From positions 18,972,001-19,036,000 of the forward strand of contig CM114273.1 of NCBI GenBank assembly GCA_050084515.1: DNA of 64,000 nucleotides, in the 5' to 3' direction. The translations under genes were made by a program, and so were the position numbers. This DNA is from Blasia pusilla. Its lineage: Eukaryota; Marchantiophyta; Marchantiopsida; Blasiales. This document shows, one piece after another, positions 45,951 through 56,614 of this stretch (the first letter of the stretch is position 1; every line of letters begins with the position of its first letter). The notes below the pieces were generated by a model that did no database searches, was not told the DNA's origin, and saw nothing but the letters and a program-made list of their open reading frames with translations.

Positions 45951-48184
45951 CTAATGCTGACCAAAAATAGCAGAATCAAGTGGTGACAGGTTTCCTAAAA
46001 TTCTCAGTTGGCTCCTTCTCTTAACTCTAGATAACATCACGTAAACTAAATCTAAAGCAAAGACTGATTTTACAACTGAGAGGCATGGTCCATGTATTGT
46101 GGATCCGTGGCTCTTATGGGCAATCATAGCATATCCTAAAATAAGTGGAAATGTTCTCTTGGCAAATTTTTTATTTGAATCATACTTGAGAGTAGAGTTT
46201 GTTCTACTAATTCTGATGGACTTCGCATTACAGTCAAGAGTAACAATAATATGTAATAGCTCATCATTATCATAGATAATATCAGTAATTGTTACCAAGG
46301 AGCCATTGGCTGCTTGACATTTTAGATTGACATTTGATGTGATCATCACTCGGCAAAAAAACGTAATGAATGGTAGTTGATGAAAATATTCATCATTCAA
46401 CCATCCACTAAATTATGGCCTTGAAAGAGCAATAAGACCTTGATTCTCATAATAGAAGCATCCCCAAAAATCCTCCTAAGGGTTAGGAGGTTGAATAGAG
46501 CAACATCTTCACAATGGGTACCAATGATGGTTGTGTCTGAGCTAATGAAGTCGGTTGCCTCATCCTCAATCACAAAGTAGTCACTCAAGCACTCATCAAT
46601 CTCTAGCTAATTGGGCGTTCTAAACTTGATGGATATGAGGAGCTTATGAAATAGCTCATCATCAGAATGTCGCATAGGTGTTGCTAGCCTAAATGAGTGG
46701 ACATTGGCAAGGAATGGAGACGAGCTAATGTGGCAGCCATGACAATAGCTAGAAACTTTATGGTTAAAGACAAGTGGTAGCTGACACAAATCTCTGACAA
46801 GAATCAAAAATTTATCAGCAAGTATACCCTGGCTAGTGCATGGTCTTACCTCATTAATACGCATCATAAATATTTGGAGGATCCTGGTCGTTAACATAGA
46901 AAATTCATCTATAACAATCAATTTGGCAGCTTTGAGGTTGATATAACAATCAGATGTTGCGTGCATCGACGATAGGTCTCCCCTAATTGGAATGCTAAAG
47001 GTTGAGTGCAATGTGCTTGCATCTTGGTGCAAACGCACAACGGCTATACCAAAAGTGGTAGTGAGGAGTGAGGAGGGATGACATGTTCTTCGATTTTGAG
47101 TACTTGTACATAAATGAAATGAAAAAAGACTTTCCACAACCCGGGGCGCCTTCAAGAAGGACTAGACTAGAGTTAATATTAGCAAGCTGAAGGAATAGAT
47201 TCTTTTGTTCGGGATTAAGTGAGCTTATGTCTTGTTCAGGAAATGGGTCATCACAAGGGCTCTCACCAGTCTGCTCACCAACTGAGTGGAGATTCACCAT
47301 TAAGTGGAGATCTAAAGTGAGTTCAGGTTGAAGAACAATAGTTATCTTGGCAAGCATCTCAGTTTCGTGGACATTATTCCACAAGTTTTTTGGTCCATGT
47401 ACTTTTATGAGATTGTGAATTCATTCATATCCTTGATTATACCTCTATACAAACATTCATGCAGATAAGTCCAATTTTCAGCATGAGATGAGAGCATTGA
47501 ATCTTTAGATGTGAAAGTGACATTGTCAAGAAGAACCAAGTAGAAGAATTCGTTCCATTGGTGAAGCAGATGAAATTCACTAAATCTCACAAGTCTTGAG
47601 GTGGTACTGATAATATTACCCAACTTATCTAATCCTATCACTTTGTCACTAGTTGTCTTTGGATAAGTTTTCAATAACTCATGTGTGGAGCAGTATTGGA
47701 AGAATGTAAGATCATGGAGAGTAGCTGGCCTATTGGCATAGAGAGAGGTAGGATGCATACATGGAATATAAGCATATTTGTAAAGGTAGGTTCTTCTTGA
47801 TGGTGGATTGGAGTCAATCTAATATACATCTTGTGATCTGTATATCACAAGAATTTGAAGAGAAGTGAGAGCAGCTTCTGTGGAAGATACGGATCTGTTG
47901 AGAACAACCTTGATACTAGACGAAGCTTTATTTCATCCAAACCACCAAGACCAAGGCATTTGGATAATTTTGTGTCAATATCTACTGATCCAATAGGTTT
48001 AGACTTCAAGGCATATTTGAGTAAATAGAATGACCAATCAATAGTTGTAACTCTTTGAACATTCATGTGTGTCCCCCATAGCAAGAGGAAAAGAGGATGG
48101 TATGGGATGGCATTACGATGTTCACATGAGGGACGCTAATACTTCCATTTTATTGTAAGTGGATCAATAAAAGCTTTAGTGTTT
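45951..48184 (-). pseudogene. Helitron Rep C-terminal part and PIF1-type helicase
   Basis: Read downward from 48,184: FIDPLTIKWKY, NAIPYHPLFLLLWGTHMNVQRVT and FYLLKYALKSKPIG (Helitron Rep region), then a linker, then helicase motifs: Walker A EGAPGCGKSFF (about 47,150), Walker B LIVIDEFSML (about 46,910), LVRDLCQLPLV, IIGTHCEDV and the last motif GYAMIAHKSHGSTIHG ... VYVMLSRVKRRSQLRIL (about 46,120-45,990). Several frameshifts and stops separate these parts. The upstream Rep half lies beyond the retrotransposon G2 at 56.6-57.4 kb, with the frame joining exactly across it. Confidence 0.85.
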
Positions 48185-48189
48185 CTATT
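48185..48189. repeat. Left target-site duplication of G2 (CTATT)
   Basis: CTATT here and at 56,615-56,619. Removing the DNA between them and one copy restores the Helitron reading frame, which supports this as the insertion point. Confidence 0.8.
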
Positions 48190-48190
48190 T

Positions 48191-48558
48191 TTTCATGACC
48201 ATACGGATTATGTCGTAGAGTATAGTGTGCTAGTAGAGGCCATACCTTATGTAGGACCATAGTGGCTAGGTAGAGATGCGGTTTCACACATAGGGTTGGG
48301 GGTTACTCAGTTGGGGGTGACTTTCCCAGTAGGGCCCGCTCTTAGGTTGGAGGATATAGTGTGGAGTGCACCCAAAGAACAGTCAGTTCTTTGAGTTGAG
48401 CCTGTTGCGTTGGGAGTTAGCCTTGGTAGTGAGTAGAGCTCTTGGCTATGGTGTTTTCCCCAAGCTTTGACCCAGATTCTCCCATCGTGGAGTGGGTTTG
48501 GCTCGATTGTATGTGATTCTATACATGTTTTATGACAGTAGGTCTTTCATGGATTTCA
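48191..48558 (+). repeat. 5' LTR of G2 (366 bp shared with the 3' LTR)
   Basis: 48,193-48,558 matches 56,182-56,547 with a handful of substitutions. The first two bases are TT where the 3' copy has TG. The last 67 bp of the 3' LTR are absent here and leader sequence follows directly. No convincing tRNA primer site was found after it. Confidence 0.8.
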
Positions 48559-49427
48559 CTCAAAGAACTAGAGTAGATCGATTGTAGCTTCGAATGTGGA
48601 TCAATAGGATCTGGTTAGGACTGATTGTGTACTCAGCCACGGATGTTCGTGGCTTGTGGCCTATGTTGGAGGTAGGAATCTGATAACATGGTTGGTTGGG
48701 AAAGAAGCACCTTGGTGAGATCTTTCCAACGTGCTTTAGATCGCCGGATTTCGTCAAGGGAGTTGGAATTTATCAAGGATTGAAGATTTTGGTTCGTGTT
48801 CAACGGTTTTCTGATGTGGAGAGCTTGGAGTGCGGAAGCTCTGTTCAAGTATCCTGATCGGGTGAGAGGTTCCTGTTGCTACTTGTATTTTGATCTCATG
48901 TGAAGCTATATGCTCAAGTGTGTGGAGCGTTGCGGATTTCTACGTGCATAAAACTGGGCGGAAGCGCTATCGGATTTGCGATTCTAGAGGTGTTGGGCCT
49001 CTCTCCATAGCGAAGCATGGCGAACGGGGCGATAGGGGCATGTCTCGAGCATTTCTTGGCGTTTTGAGGCTTCGAGGCAACTTGTGGTAGCTCAGGGCAA
49101 GTGGGCGTGAGAGGTGGAGTAAGGAGCAAGGAGCAAGCAAGCAAGCTTGCTTGCTTGGGCGTAAGGCGGTTTTTGCAGGATTTGTGATTTGAGTGTTGCA
49201 TAATTGGTCACCCATCTTTGGGCTATTCTGCCTAGAAGACGCTTAACTAATGAGTTCTTACCTATGCCAGTGTACACACTGGTGTAACTCATTTGGTGTT
49301 GTTCGGAGATGTGTTAGGCATTTTATGCATCTCAATTTTTTTGGTTGATGGACCTCTAGCGCATACTACGGTGTAGCCTCTCCATGCAGGTGATATTTTC
49401 AGGTGTTGCGAGTCCGACTAGCACGTC
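48559..49427. other. G2 leader
   Basis: Non-coding leader of about 870 bp before gag. It contains a perfect 24-bp palindrome at 49,134-49,157 made of CAAG/CTTG repeats and a short hairpin CCAGTG/CACTGG at 49,266-49,281. Confidence 0.6.
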
Positions 49428-50732
49428 ATGGACCCGCGGCAGAGTAGCTATTGCGTTAGAATTGTATGGTGGGTTCTGTGGATTCAAGGGGCACCACGTT
49501 TGATGGATTTTGTTACCTTGAGGAAGGACCATGTTGCCGAGATTGAGGCGTGGAGACAATATTGGTCTCCAGGCTATGTGTCTATCACCTATGGTGGTAT
49601 TGGTAGTAGTGCTCCTATTATGCCAGCCAACCCGGCGTTGAGTGGTACGAGTACGAGCCGGAGTGGGGGTACCAGTGGGGGTACTAGTGGAGGTACTAGT
49701 GCCCAACCATCGTTTAGCCCGGTTGCAGAGTTCTTCAAGAGGTTGAAGAAGAACTATCAGGGAGTGAAGACAGAGAAGTTGAGGAGTCTTCAAGAATTTG
49801 AGCGAAAGACTGGTGAGAGTCTTCATGAGGCATACACTCGTATGCGACGCTTGATTTCAGTTACCCAGGGTATGACTGAGGCTCAGGCAGTCCAGTTTTG
49901 GTATGGGATCTTGGACAGAGAGTTGCGCCGCAGGGTACGTGATGATTCACCCACATTGACCCATGTGTTTGCTCTATCTGAGAAGATTGAGCTTAACATG
50001 GTGAAGGAGAGAGTGTTGACATCCACATTCAGTAGGGATACAACTACTACTTCTCGTGTTCAGCAGCCCACCTCACAGTCTCGTAGTAGTGGTGGTGGTC
50101 GTAGTAGTGGGGGTTGTGGGGGGTACACACGACCTCAGTCAGGTCCTAGAGGGACACTTGCGCAGAGACCATTGCCTTCATTTGCTGCCCCGCAGCAAGG
50201 ACACTCATGTTGGACATGTGGAGGTGATCATGTTAGGAAGTTTTGTCCCCAAGAGGATGGGAGACGGACTTTGGAGGATGGGCCTCAGTCTGCCCCAACT
50301 CAGTCTGATCATTGCGGGAGACCAGGTCATCCTCGAGAGCGTTGCTTTGATCTTCATCCAGAGTTGAGATCAGGCCGCGGACGTGGTGGAGTAGCTCCGA
50401 GAGGCCGAGATGGTAGAGGTGGTAGGGGTGGTAGAGGTAGACCAGTGGTTGGAGAGCCTACGGTGGCCACCCCTACCACTACAACAGAGTCAGCTATGGC
50501 TGCCAGGATTGAGCAGTTGGAGCATAAGTTGGCTACTATGGCTGGTATCCAGCATAGATCTGGTTCGGGAGCAGGGGCTTCCACTTCTTATGGAGGGGAT
50601 GATCTCTCTTATATGGCGAGTGCAGCACAGGTTGAGGCATCAGCTGCAGTTACGAGAGGAGCTACTCGAGCGTCAGAGCCACGTGGTGCTACTGTGAAGT
50701 TGGACCCACAAAGGGGTGAGGCTGGGAGGTAG
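49428..50732 (+). CDS. gag: G2 gag
   Basis: 434 open codons from ATG 49,428. A Gly/Thr/Ser-rich segment (GGTSGGTSGG) is followed by the Gag core (SPVAEFFKRLKKNYQG, LQEFERKTGESLHEAYTRMRRLI, AVQFWYGILDRELRRRV), an SSGGGRSSGG linker, one complete zinc knuckle CWTCGGDHVRKFC (C-x2-C-x3-H-x4-C), a second knuckle lacking its first Cys (SDHCGRPGHPRERC), and an RG-rich tail (GRGRGG repeats). It ends in TAG at 50,730. The frame stays open beyond, through another TAG at 50,961, into the protease, so Gag and protease were probably one polyprotein. Confidence 0.88.
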   Translation: MDPRQSSYCVRIVWWVLWIQGAPRLMDFVTLRKDHVAEIEAWRQYWSPGYVSITYGGIGSSAPIMPANPALSGTSTSRSGGTSGGTSGGTSAQPSFSPVAEFFKRLKKNYQGVKTEKLRSLQEFERKTGESLHEAYTRMRRLISVTQGMTEAQAVQFWYGILDRELRRRVRDDSPTLTHVFALSEKIELNMVKERVLTSTFSRDTTTTSRVQQPTSQSRSSGGGRSSGGCGGYTRPQSGPRGTLAQRPLPSFAAPQQGHSCWTCGGDHVRKFCPQEDGRRTLEDGPQSAPTQSDHCGRPGHPRERCFDLHPELRSGRGRGGVAPRGRDGRGGRGGRGRPVVGEPTVATPTTTTESAMAARIEQLEHKLATMAGIQHRSGSGAGASTSYGGDDLSYMASAAQVEASAAVTRGATRASEPRGATVKLDPQRGEAGR

Positions 50733-51960
50733 GCTAGGCTTCCCCAATCATTCTTGTTGTCTGAGGTGCTTAGGACTCCATCCATGGTTCCTACGCAGCC
50801 TATTGAGCCGAAAGTGGGGACTGAGGCATCTACATCGCGTGTAGTAGACACGGATGCACCATCCAGTGCAGTATTTTGGATGGCAACTTCAGTGTTGGGA
50901 TCCCCATTGTTTTCGGCCACGGAACTGATGGCTTTAGGAGTTGACTTAGCTCCTATATTTTAGCTAGCAGCCACATTGTGTGAACGTGGGGGTATTATTG
51001 CTATACGTGCCGAGGTGGATGAGGGTGTTGTGGTGGAGCGGCCCTCTATGTCAAGTGTAGCATTGAGTACTAGTGCTACTTGGCAGGCAGCAGCAGTGAA
51101 GATGGATGCATTACCAGCCCAGCCAGCCATTGATCGTGAGAGGCTTACACCTGGTGTATGTATGTTGGACAACCGGAGTGGGATATTCCGATTAGTGAGT
51201 CCTACAGAACAAGTATATAGACCAGATAGAGTCTTGTTAGAATCAGGTGCCCAACCTTTGATGTTGGGAAAGGCGGCATGTATTGGTTTGGGTTTTCAGA
51301 GGTCAGAGCTTGAGCCTTGCCCATTCCAGATTCAAACATCACTTGGAGGAGCCAATGATAGGTCTCAATTCATGACACGGGAGAAGTTTTCTGTACAGTT
51401 GAGACCAGATCATGCGACTAATAGCTCCCGGTTGGGAGTACTGCGAGAGTCACATCACCGAGTCGTATGATATACTAGTTGGAGGAGCGATTGTACCCGA
51501 CGGGTTTCACATGGATTCTTCGGGTCGAGACAACGTCTTATAGACCAGGTTGGCAGTCCGGGGATGGACGTATGAGCCAAGTTCCTGTGAGATTTATTTA
51601 TGGGGCTCGACCAGGAGGGTCTTCCCCAATAGTGTTAGCATCTGTGGCTAGTTTTAGTGGAGTAGTCACTTGGCCAGGAGACTTTTTGGAGGGTAATGTT
51701 TCAACTATGGATTCTCCTGTGCATGAGGAGGTAGAGGAGGTCCCTAGTTTTGCAGCAATGGCATCCTCATCGTTGGATGTGCCACTTTGGAGTTCAGGCG
51801 GTGCACTACGGCAGAAGGCTGATCGTCTAGTGCAGGAGGCTTGGTTTGAGGCTGTTATACCTCACGAGGAAGAGGAGGCCCCACGGCGGACTCCTACTTC
51901 TGGTCCAGTTGGGTTGTCCACTTTGGATACTACACCCATTGTATGGCAGTACCCGCCGGA
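50733..51960 (+). pseudogene. G2 linker and aspartic protease
   Basis: The frame of gag continues to 51,470. VLLESGAQPLMLGKAACIGLG at about 51,235-51,295 is a retropepsin motif in which the catalytic Asp of D-S-G-A is Glu, so it should be inactive. After a frameshift near 51,450 the domain continues (YDILVGG in one frame, YPTGFTW, YRPGWQSGDGRMSQVPVRF in another), leading straight into the methyltransferase. Confidence 0.7.
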
Positions 51961-51961
51961 G

Positions 51962-52905
51962 GGCATTTGTGTGTTAGATCTCTTTGGTGGGATTAGCACT
52001 GTTGGCAGTGTTGCAGGTCGGTATTCCTATGCGGAGATACGTGTATGTGGAGCGAGATGAGACGGCCCAAAGAGTCTCATCCCGACATATTGGTCAGTTG
52101 ATGCGGAAATATCCTGAGTTGTTGTCGCCATCAGCTATTCGTGGGTACCAATGTGCTTTGCCATCACACATTGCATTATTGGGGACGTAGGACCTTGAGA
52201 GGGTTGGTCCTGTGGATTTGGTGATTGTTGGATGGCCATGTCAGGGTCATACACGTGCTGGTCGTGGTGAGGGATTACACGACCCTAGGTCTCGATTGTT
52301 TTGGGAGATGTTACGGGTGTTACGACATCTTCAAGTTCATCAAGCACGTGCTCTAGCTTACATTCTGGAGAATGTTCCATTGTTGGGTGACACTCGGACC
52401 CAGATGATGGCGAGTGTTCATGAGGTGCGGTCTTGGATTGGACCAACGGTGCTGTTGGATGCAGCGCCAGTTGGCTCGCATGCACATCGTCCACGCTTGT
52501 GGTGGACAAACTTGTTGCCTAGGGAGGTTCTGCGTCGAGCATATGATGCAGTGTAGCGGGATCCTTGCCTTATAGTGGATAGTATCTTGGATACTGGGCG
52601 ACTTTCTCAGGTGGTGAGGGTTATTGATCGGTCACCCATGGCAGTGGTGAACATGTGGGCCAGCCTAGGATGGCACTACCCATATTTTTGAGTCTTCCCT
52701 CGTCACATGCCTACAGGGAAGGTGGTCACGGGCTTGTATGGGATTCTCATGTGCGACAGTTGGTGGAGCCTAACACTCATGAGAGAGAGCGTGCGATGGG
52801 ATTTGCTACTGGTGTGACAGCGGTTTCTTCCATTTCTGAGGCTTCACGACGTCATGTGTTGGGTCAGACCATGGACCTGAATTGTTTGACTTGGATTTTG
52901 AGTCT
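51962..52905 (+). pseudogene. C5-cytosine DNA methyltransferase domain inside G2 pol
   Basis: Motifs in canonical order: I (VLDLFGGISTVGS, 51,971-52,005), II-like (YVYVERDETAQ), IV with the PCQ catalytic cysteine (LVIVGWPCQGHTRAG, Cys codon 52,239-52,241, then RSRLFWEMLRVLR), VI (YILENVPLLG, near 52,360), VIII (HAHRPRLWWTNLLP, near 52,485) and IX/X (SSHAYREGG, NTHERERAMGF, RRHVLGQTMDLN, 52,690-52,885). Such enzymes transfer a methyl group from S-adenosylmethionine to C5 of cytosine. The RPRLWWTN motif recalls de novo (Dnmt3/DRM) types, but class cannot be settled by eye. Two frameshifts (near 52,040 and 52,600) and TAG codons at 52,188 and 52,554 inactivate this copy. It sits between protease and RT in the same orientation, within the pol region. 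Confidence 0.85.
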
Positions 52906-53862
52906 CGGTATGGCCGAGCAGCGTCGACTTCGGACTATGTCTGTGGGTCTTCCACCCCTTGTAATGAGCTCGATGGCTAGCGGGACGGTAGAGGCATCGG
53001 CTGGGGGCGAGGAGAGTAGTATTTTGCATCCTTGGAGTAAATGGGATGTAATGGCTGGGCATGTGGAGTTGGTTGCTCATGCTAGTGGAGGAGTTATTTG
53101 CTCAGATGATGGTGTAGCTAAGAGTGTACCATCTTATGAGGGGGTTGCGTAGCAGCCAATGGCATCATCCTCTCCCTCTAGTGTGCCAGTGGAGGAGACT
53201 TGGGAGCCATTACTTGGTCCCAAGCTTACGAGAGGTGAGAAACGACGCTTGACATAGTTCCTATGTGCTTATAGGAGTTGTTTTGCCTTTAGCATGAAGG
53301 AGTTGGGTGCGTTGGTTGGACCCGGTATACAGATTGATTTGGCTAGTGATACGCCAATCTTCCGTCGTCCCTACCGATATAGTGATATGGAGAGGGACCT
53401 GATTCAGAGTAGGACATTGGACCTTTTGGAGGCTGGATTAGTGGAGTTGTCGCATGGAGAGTATGCATCAGCCACTATTATGCCCGCTAAAAAGGATATG
53501 CATGGCAACTACACGGATAGGCGGATGTGTGGAGATTACCGTCCTATCAATAGGCAAACCAAGGCCGATAGGTATGCCATGCCTACACCTAAGGAGATCT
53601 TTGATGTGGTGAGTACTTGAGTCATGTGATCTATCCAGGTGGTTTGGGAGTTCAGCAAGCAAAGGTGGAGGCTATTGCACTTGTTCCGCATCCGGTAGAT
53701 GTGAGTAGAGTTTGGGCATTCATGGGATTGGCGAACTACTATCGGAGGTATGTGAAGGGATTTAGTGCTATGGCAAAGCCTTTGAACCAATTGCTGAAAT
53801 CAGATCAAGAGTGGCACTGGGGAGATGATCAGGAGAGAGCTTTTGTAGAGCTTAAGGCCTAG
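52906..53862 (+). pseudogene. G2 reverse transcriptase with palm deletion
   Basis: 53,294-53,615 gives the RT start: FRRPYRYSDMERDLIQ, LVELSHGEYASATIMPAKK, MCGDYRPINRQTKADRYAMPTPKEIFDVV. At about 53,615 it jumps to HVIYPGGLGVQQAKVEAIALV and FMGLANYYRRYVKGFSAMAKPL, the thumb and connection. Roughly 110-130 codons, including the YxDD-type catalytic pair, are missing. Stops of TAG type occur at 53,150 and 53,255. Confidence 0.85.
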
Positions 53863-54250
53863 TTGGTGGCGGCGCCTATCTTGAGGAGACCTATCAGAGG
53901 GTGCCCATTTCAGTTACACATTGATTGGAGTAGGTTGGGACTTGGAGCGGTGTTGACACAACATGAAGATTAGCACATGGAGTTTGTGGTGGCCTATGCA
54001 AGTCGTTCGAATAATGCAAATGGAGTCGCTATAGTTCATATGAGGGAGAGTGCTTGGCAGTAGTGTGGGCTGTGGCACACTTTAGGTGTTACTTGTTTGG
54101 CACACAGTTTACCCTTGTTACTGATCACCAACCGCTCAAGTGGTTGATGGAGTCTGACAAGCTTACAGGGAAGCTTGCACGGTGGGCTCTTATCTTACAG
54201 GAGTAGACCTGGAGTTGCCAACCTTGATGCTAATGGGTTGAGTAGGAACC
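53863..54250 (+). pseudogene. G2 RNase H
   Basis: Fragments in shifting frames: GCPFQLHIDWSRLGLGAVLTQ (first acidic residue), VVAYASRSNN, then after a shift YEGECLAVVWAVAHFRCYLFG and TLVTDHQPLKWLM, ending VANLDANGLSRNP. The acidic residues are still visible. Confidence 0.75.
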
Positions 54251-55738
54251 CATGTACTAGCCAAGAGGATGCAACTGGGGTTAGATGGCATGGCGAGGTT
54301 GATGGGGAGATGGTGCCAGGTTGGCATGCATCCGCCTTTTTATGTTGGTTAGGGGTGGACTCTAGTATGGAGGACCACATGACATCTTACTCTAGTCAGA
54401 GGGTAGATGGCCAGCCTTCTGATCCTAAGGTTGGAGATGGCAGTATGGATCAGCGTGATATTCATGATGATGCGTTGGTGTTGGAGTTCCTATGGACCAG
54501 TAGGGTGCCAGGCATAGTGAGTGCCAAGGACCGAGACCGTGTTCTTCAACGTGCTAAGAGGTATCGATTGGAGGGAACACATATCCTCCGTGTGTGGGAG
54601 GATGGTAGAGTACAAGTAGTGCCGCATTTGGCTCAGAGAGAGCGCATTGTGCGACATGCCCATGAGGAGTTGGGACATTTTGGGGTAAAGCGTACATAAA
54701 GCTTATTCCTTGGTCAGTATTGGTGGCGTGGCATGCATACTCAGGTGCAGCAGTTGGTGTCACGTTGTATGGTTTGTGACCGGGTGAGGGCATCATTCAA
54801 TGCCCCTACACCACAGTTACACCCCTTGCCTATTATGGGGTTGGGTTACCGTTGGAGTGTGGACTTTGCGGGACTGTTACCGTTGACTCTACGACATCAT
54901 TGATATGTGTTGGTGATGGTGGAGCACTTCTCCAAGTGGATTGAGTTGGTGGCATTACCTGACAAGGCAAGTGAGGGAACGGAGTACGCGTTTCTTGATA
55001 GAAAGCTTAGTCATTTTGATGCACCAGCTGAAGTGCTGACCGACCAGGGTATAGAGTTTCAGGGTGAGTTTCAGGTCTTGTGTGAGAAGGCGTTGATTGA
55101 TCATCAGACCACATCTCGAGATCATCCAGAGGCGGATGGTTTGGCTGAGTGTGTGGTTTAGACGGTGAAGAGGGCATTGCGCAAGTATGGCCTACGGAAG
55201 GGGCATCTTGGAGACTTGGATATTCAGTTGCCATGGTTAGCCATGGGGTATAGGTTTAGTCGCCAAGCATCCTTGGCTTCCTTCTCACCTTATTTTTTGT
55301 TATACGGCCGAGATGTAGACTTGCCAGCAGCAATTCATCGGGAGTCTAGTGAGGTGGTGAACCTTGATGACCCAGAGATGTGGATGAGGGTGTGTTCTCA
55401 ACGGGCAGAGCTCTTTCGGAGAGTTATGCCAACAGCCTTTGAGAATCTTGCCATTGCTCAACATAGAGATACGTTGCGGTATGCAACCATTCGGGGTGGA
55501 GGTTATCGACCATCGATTCGTAGGCTCCATGTGGGGGACTATGTCTATTTGCAGCAAATTGCACCAACAACCTTGGATGTGACGCCACGCCGCACTATTT
55601 TACGAGTGCGCGAGGTGTTAGCTTCTCGAGTTCTCATGTTGGAGGGTCGTGATGGAGTTGTTTGGAAGGACCAAGTGCGTAATTGTGCGCCATGTCATCT
55701 TCCAAATGTGGATGGTAATGTTGACCCAAGCTTAGCCA
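54251..55738 (+). pseudogene. G2 integrase
   Basis: Zinc-binding HAHEELGHFGVKRT and CMVCDR (54,650-54,780), catalytic core SVDFAG, VLTDQGIEFQGEF and the DHPEADGLAE glutamate motif (54,855-55,140), then the C-terminal domain to 55,738 (FSPYFLLYGRDVDLP, LHVGDYVYLQQ, ILRVREVL). One frame holds throughout with stops at about 54,697 (TAA), 54,901 (TGA) and 55,159 (TAG), each at a place where the family has a sense codon. All three D, D, E residues are present. Confidence 0.85.
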
Positions 55739-55760
55739 TGGTACGTGCTAGCTTGAGATG

Positions 55761-55898
55761 GATGTTGTGTGGGTTTCTGGTAACGCAGCCCGTATGTTGG
55801 TGTGTGATCGGTGTTCTAGGGGTTGGCACATGATGTGTTTGACTCCATGTATGGATGTTATTCCTATTGGAAGGTGGGTTTGTCCTCGATGTATTTAG
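55761..55898 (+). CDS. PHD-finger-like C-terminus of G2 integrase
   Basis: In the frame after the integrase tail: GNAARMLVCDRCSRGWH, then CLTPCMDV and GRWVCPRC before TAG at 55,896. This is the second part of a C4HC3 PHD finger (M-L-V-C-D-x-C ... W-H-x-x-C ... W-x-C-P-x-C). The first Cys pair is not there; VWVSGNAAR has Trp and Ser where Cys residues would fit. PHD fingers read histone H3 tails. In chromoviruses the same position carries a chromodomain. A frameshift near 55,745 separates it from the integrase. Confidence 0.65.
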   Translation, partial: DVVWVSGNAARMLVCDRCSRGWHMMCLTPCMDVIPIGRWVCPRCI

Positions 55899-56070
55899 GA
55901 GAGGCAGATGACTTGATCTTTGCATGATATGGATTACAGATGTACGACTAACAATGGGGCAACCTAGCACCCGGCCTTCTGATTCGTGCACCCACGAAGG
56001 TGTATAGCATGTAGTAGATGTATAGGGCTACCTGGGAATTAGAGGGACCTAACCGCCAGTTAGGGGGGCG

Positions 56071-56137
56071 AGTTGTGGTACAGTTATGTTTGTGGAAGCT
56101 CTCGTCTATGTTATGTATGTATGTGAGTATGGTATGT
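56071..56137 (+). repeat. Extra copy of the last 67 bp of the G2 LTR
   Basis: GTTGTGGTACA ... GAGTATGGTATGTC here is repeated at 56,548-56,614, the end of the element. It sits 43 bp upstream of the 3' LTR, resembling an LTR end followed by a short piece and a further LTR. Confidence 0.75.
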
Positions 56138-56179
56138 CAACGATGTATGTTGTATGATGATGTGGATTCGCACGACAGC

Positions 56180-56614
56180 TGTCATGACCATACGGATTAT
56201 GTCGTAGAGTATAGTGTGCTAGTAGAGGCCATACCTTATGTAGGACCATAGTGGCTAGGTAGAGATGCGGTTTCATACATAGGGTTGGGGGTTACTCAGT
56301 TGGGGGTGACTTTCCCAATAGGGCCCGCTCTTAGGTTGGAGGATATAGTGTGGAGTGCACCCAAAGAACGGTCGATTCTTTGAGTTGAGCCTGTTGCGTT
56401 GGGAGTTAGCCTTGGTAGTGAGTAGAGCTCTTGGCTAGGGTGTTTCCCGCAAGCTTCGACCTAGATTCTCCCATCGTGGAGTGGGTTTGGCTCGATTGTA
56501 TGTGATTCTATACGTGTTTTATGACAGTAGGTCTTTCACGGATTTCAGTTGTGGTACACTTATGTTTATGGATGCTCTCGTCTATGTTATGTATGTATGT
56601 GAGTATGGTATGTC
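56180..56614 (+). repeat. 3' LTR of G2
   Basis: Starts TGTCATGACCATAC and ends GTATGGTATGTC just before the right CTATT duplication. The two ends form an imperfect inverted repeat. The last 67 bp are not present in the 5' LTR. Confidence 0.7.

Larger units (their letters stand above)
48190..56614 (+). mobile_element. Ty3/Gypsy retrotransposon with DNA methyltransferase and PHD finger (element G2)
   Basis: Order: 5' LTR, leader, gag with zinc knuckles, protease, C5-cytosine methyltransferase, RT (palm deleted), RNase H, integrase, PHD-like finger, 3' LTR. It is inserted in a Helitron with a CTATT duplication. Premature stops, frameshifts and an RT deletion mean this copy cannot move on its own. 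Capture of cytosine methyltransferases by retrotransposons has been described for dinoflagellates and charophyte algae; whether G2 belongs to the same capture event is unknown. Confidence 0.88.

Noticed and set aside
53590-53640. Intron in G2 RT (GTGAGT near the junction)
   Set aside because: A donor-like GTGAGT is present, but there is no acceptor and about 120 conserved codons are missing from the DNA itself, so it is a deletion.
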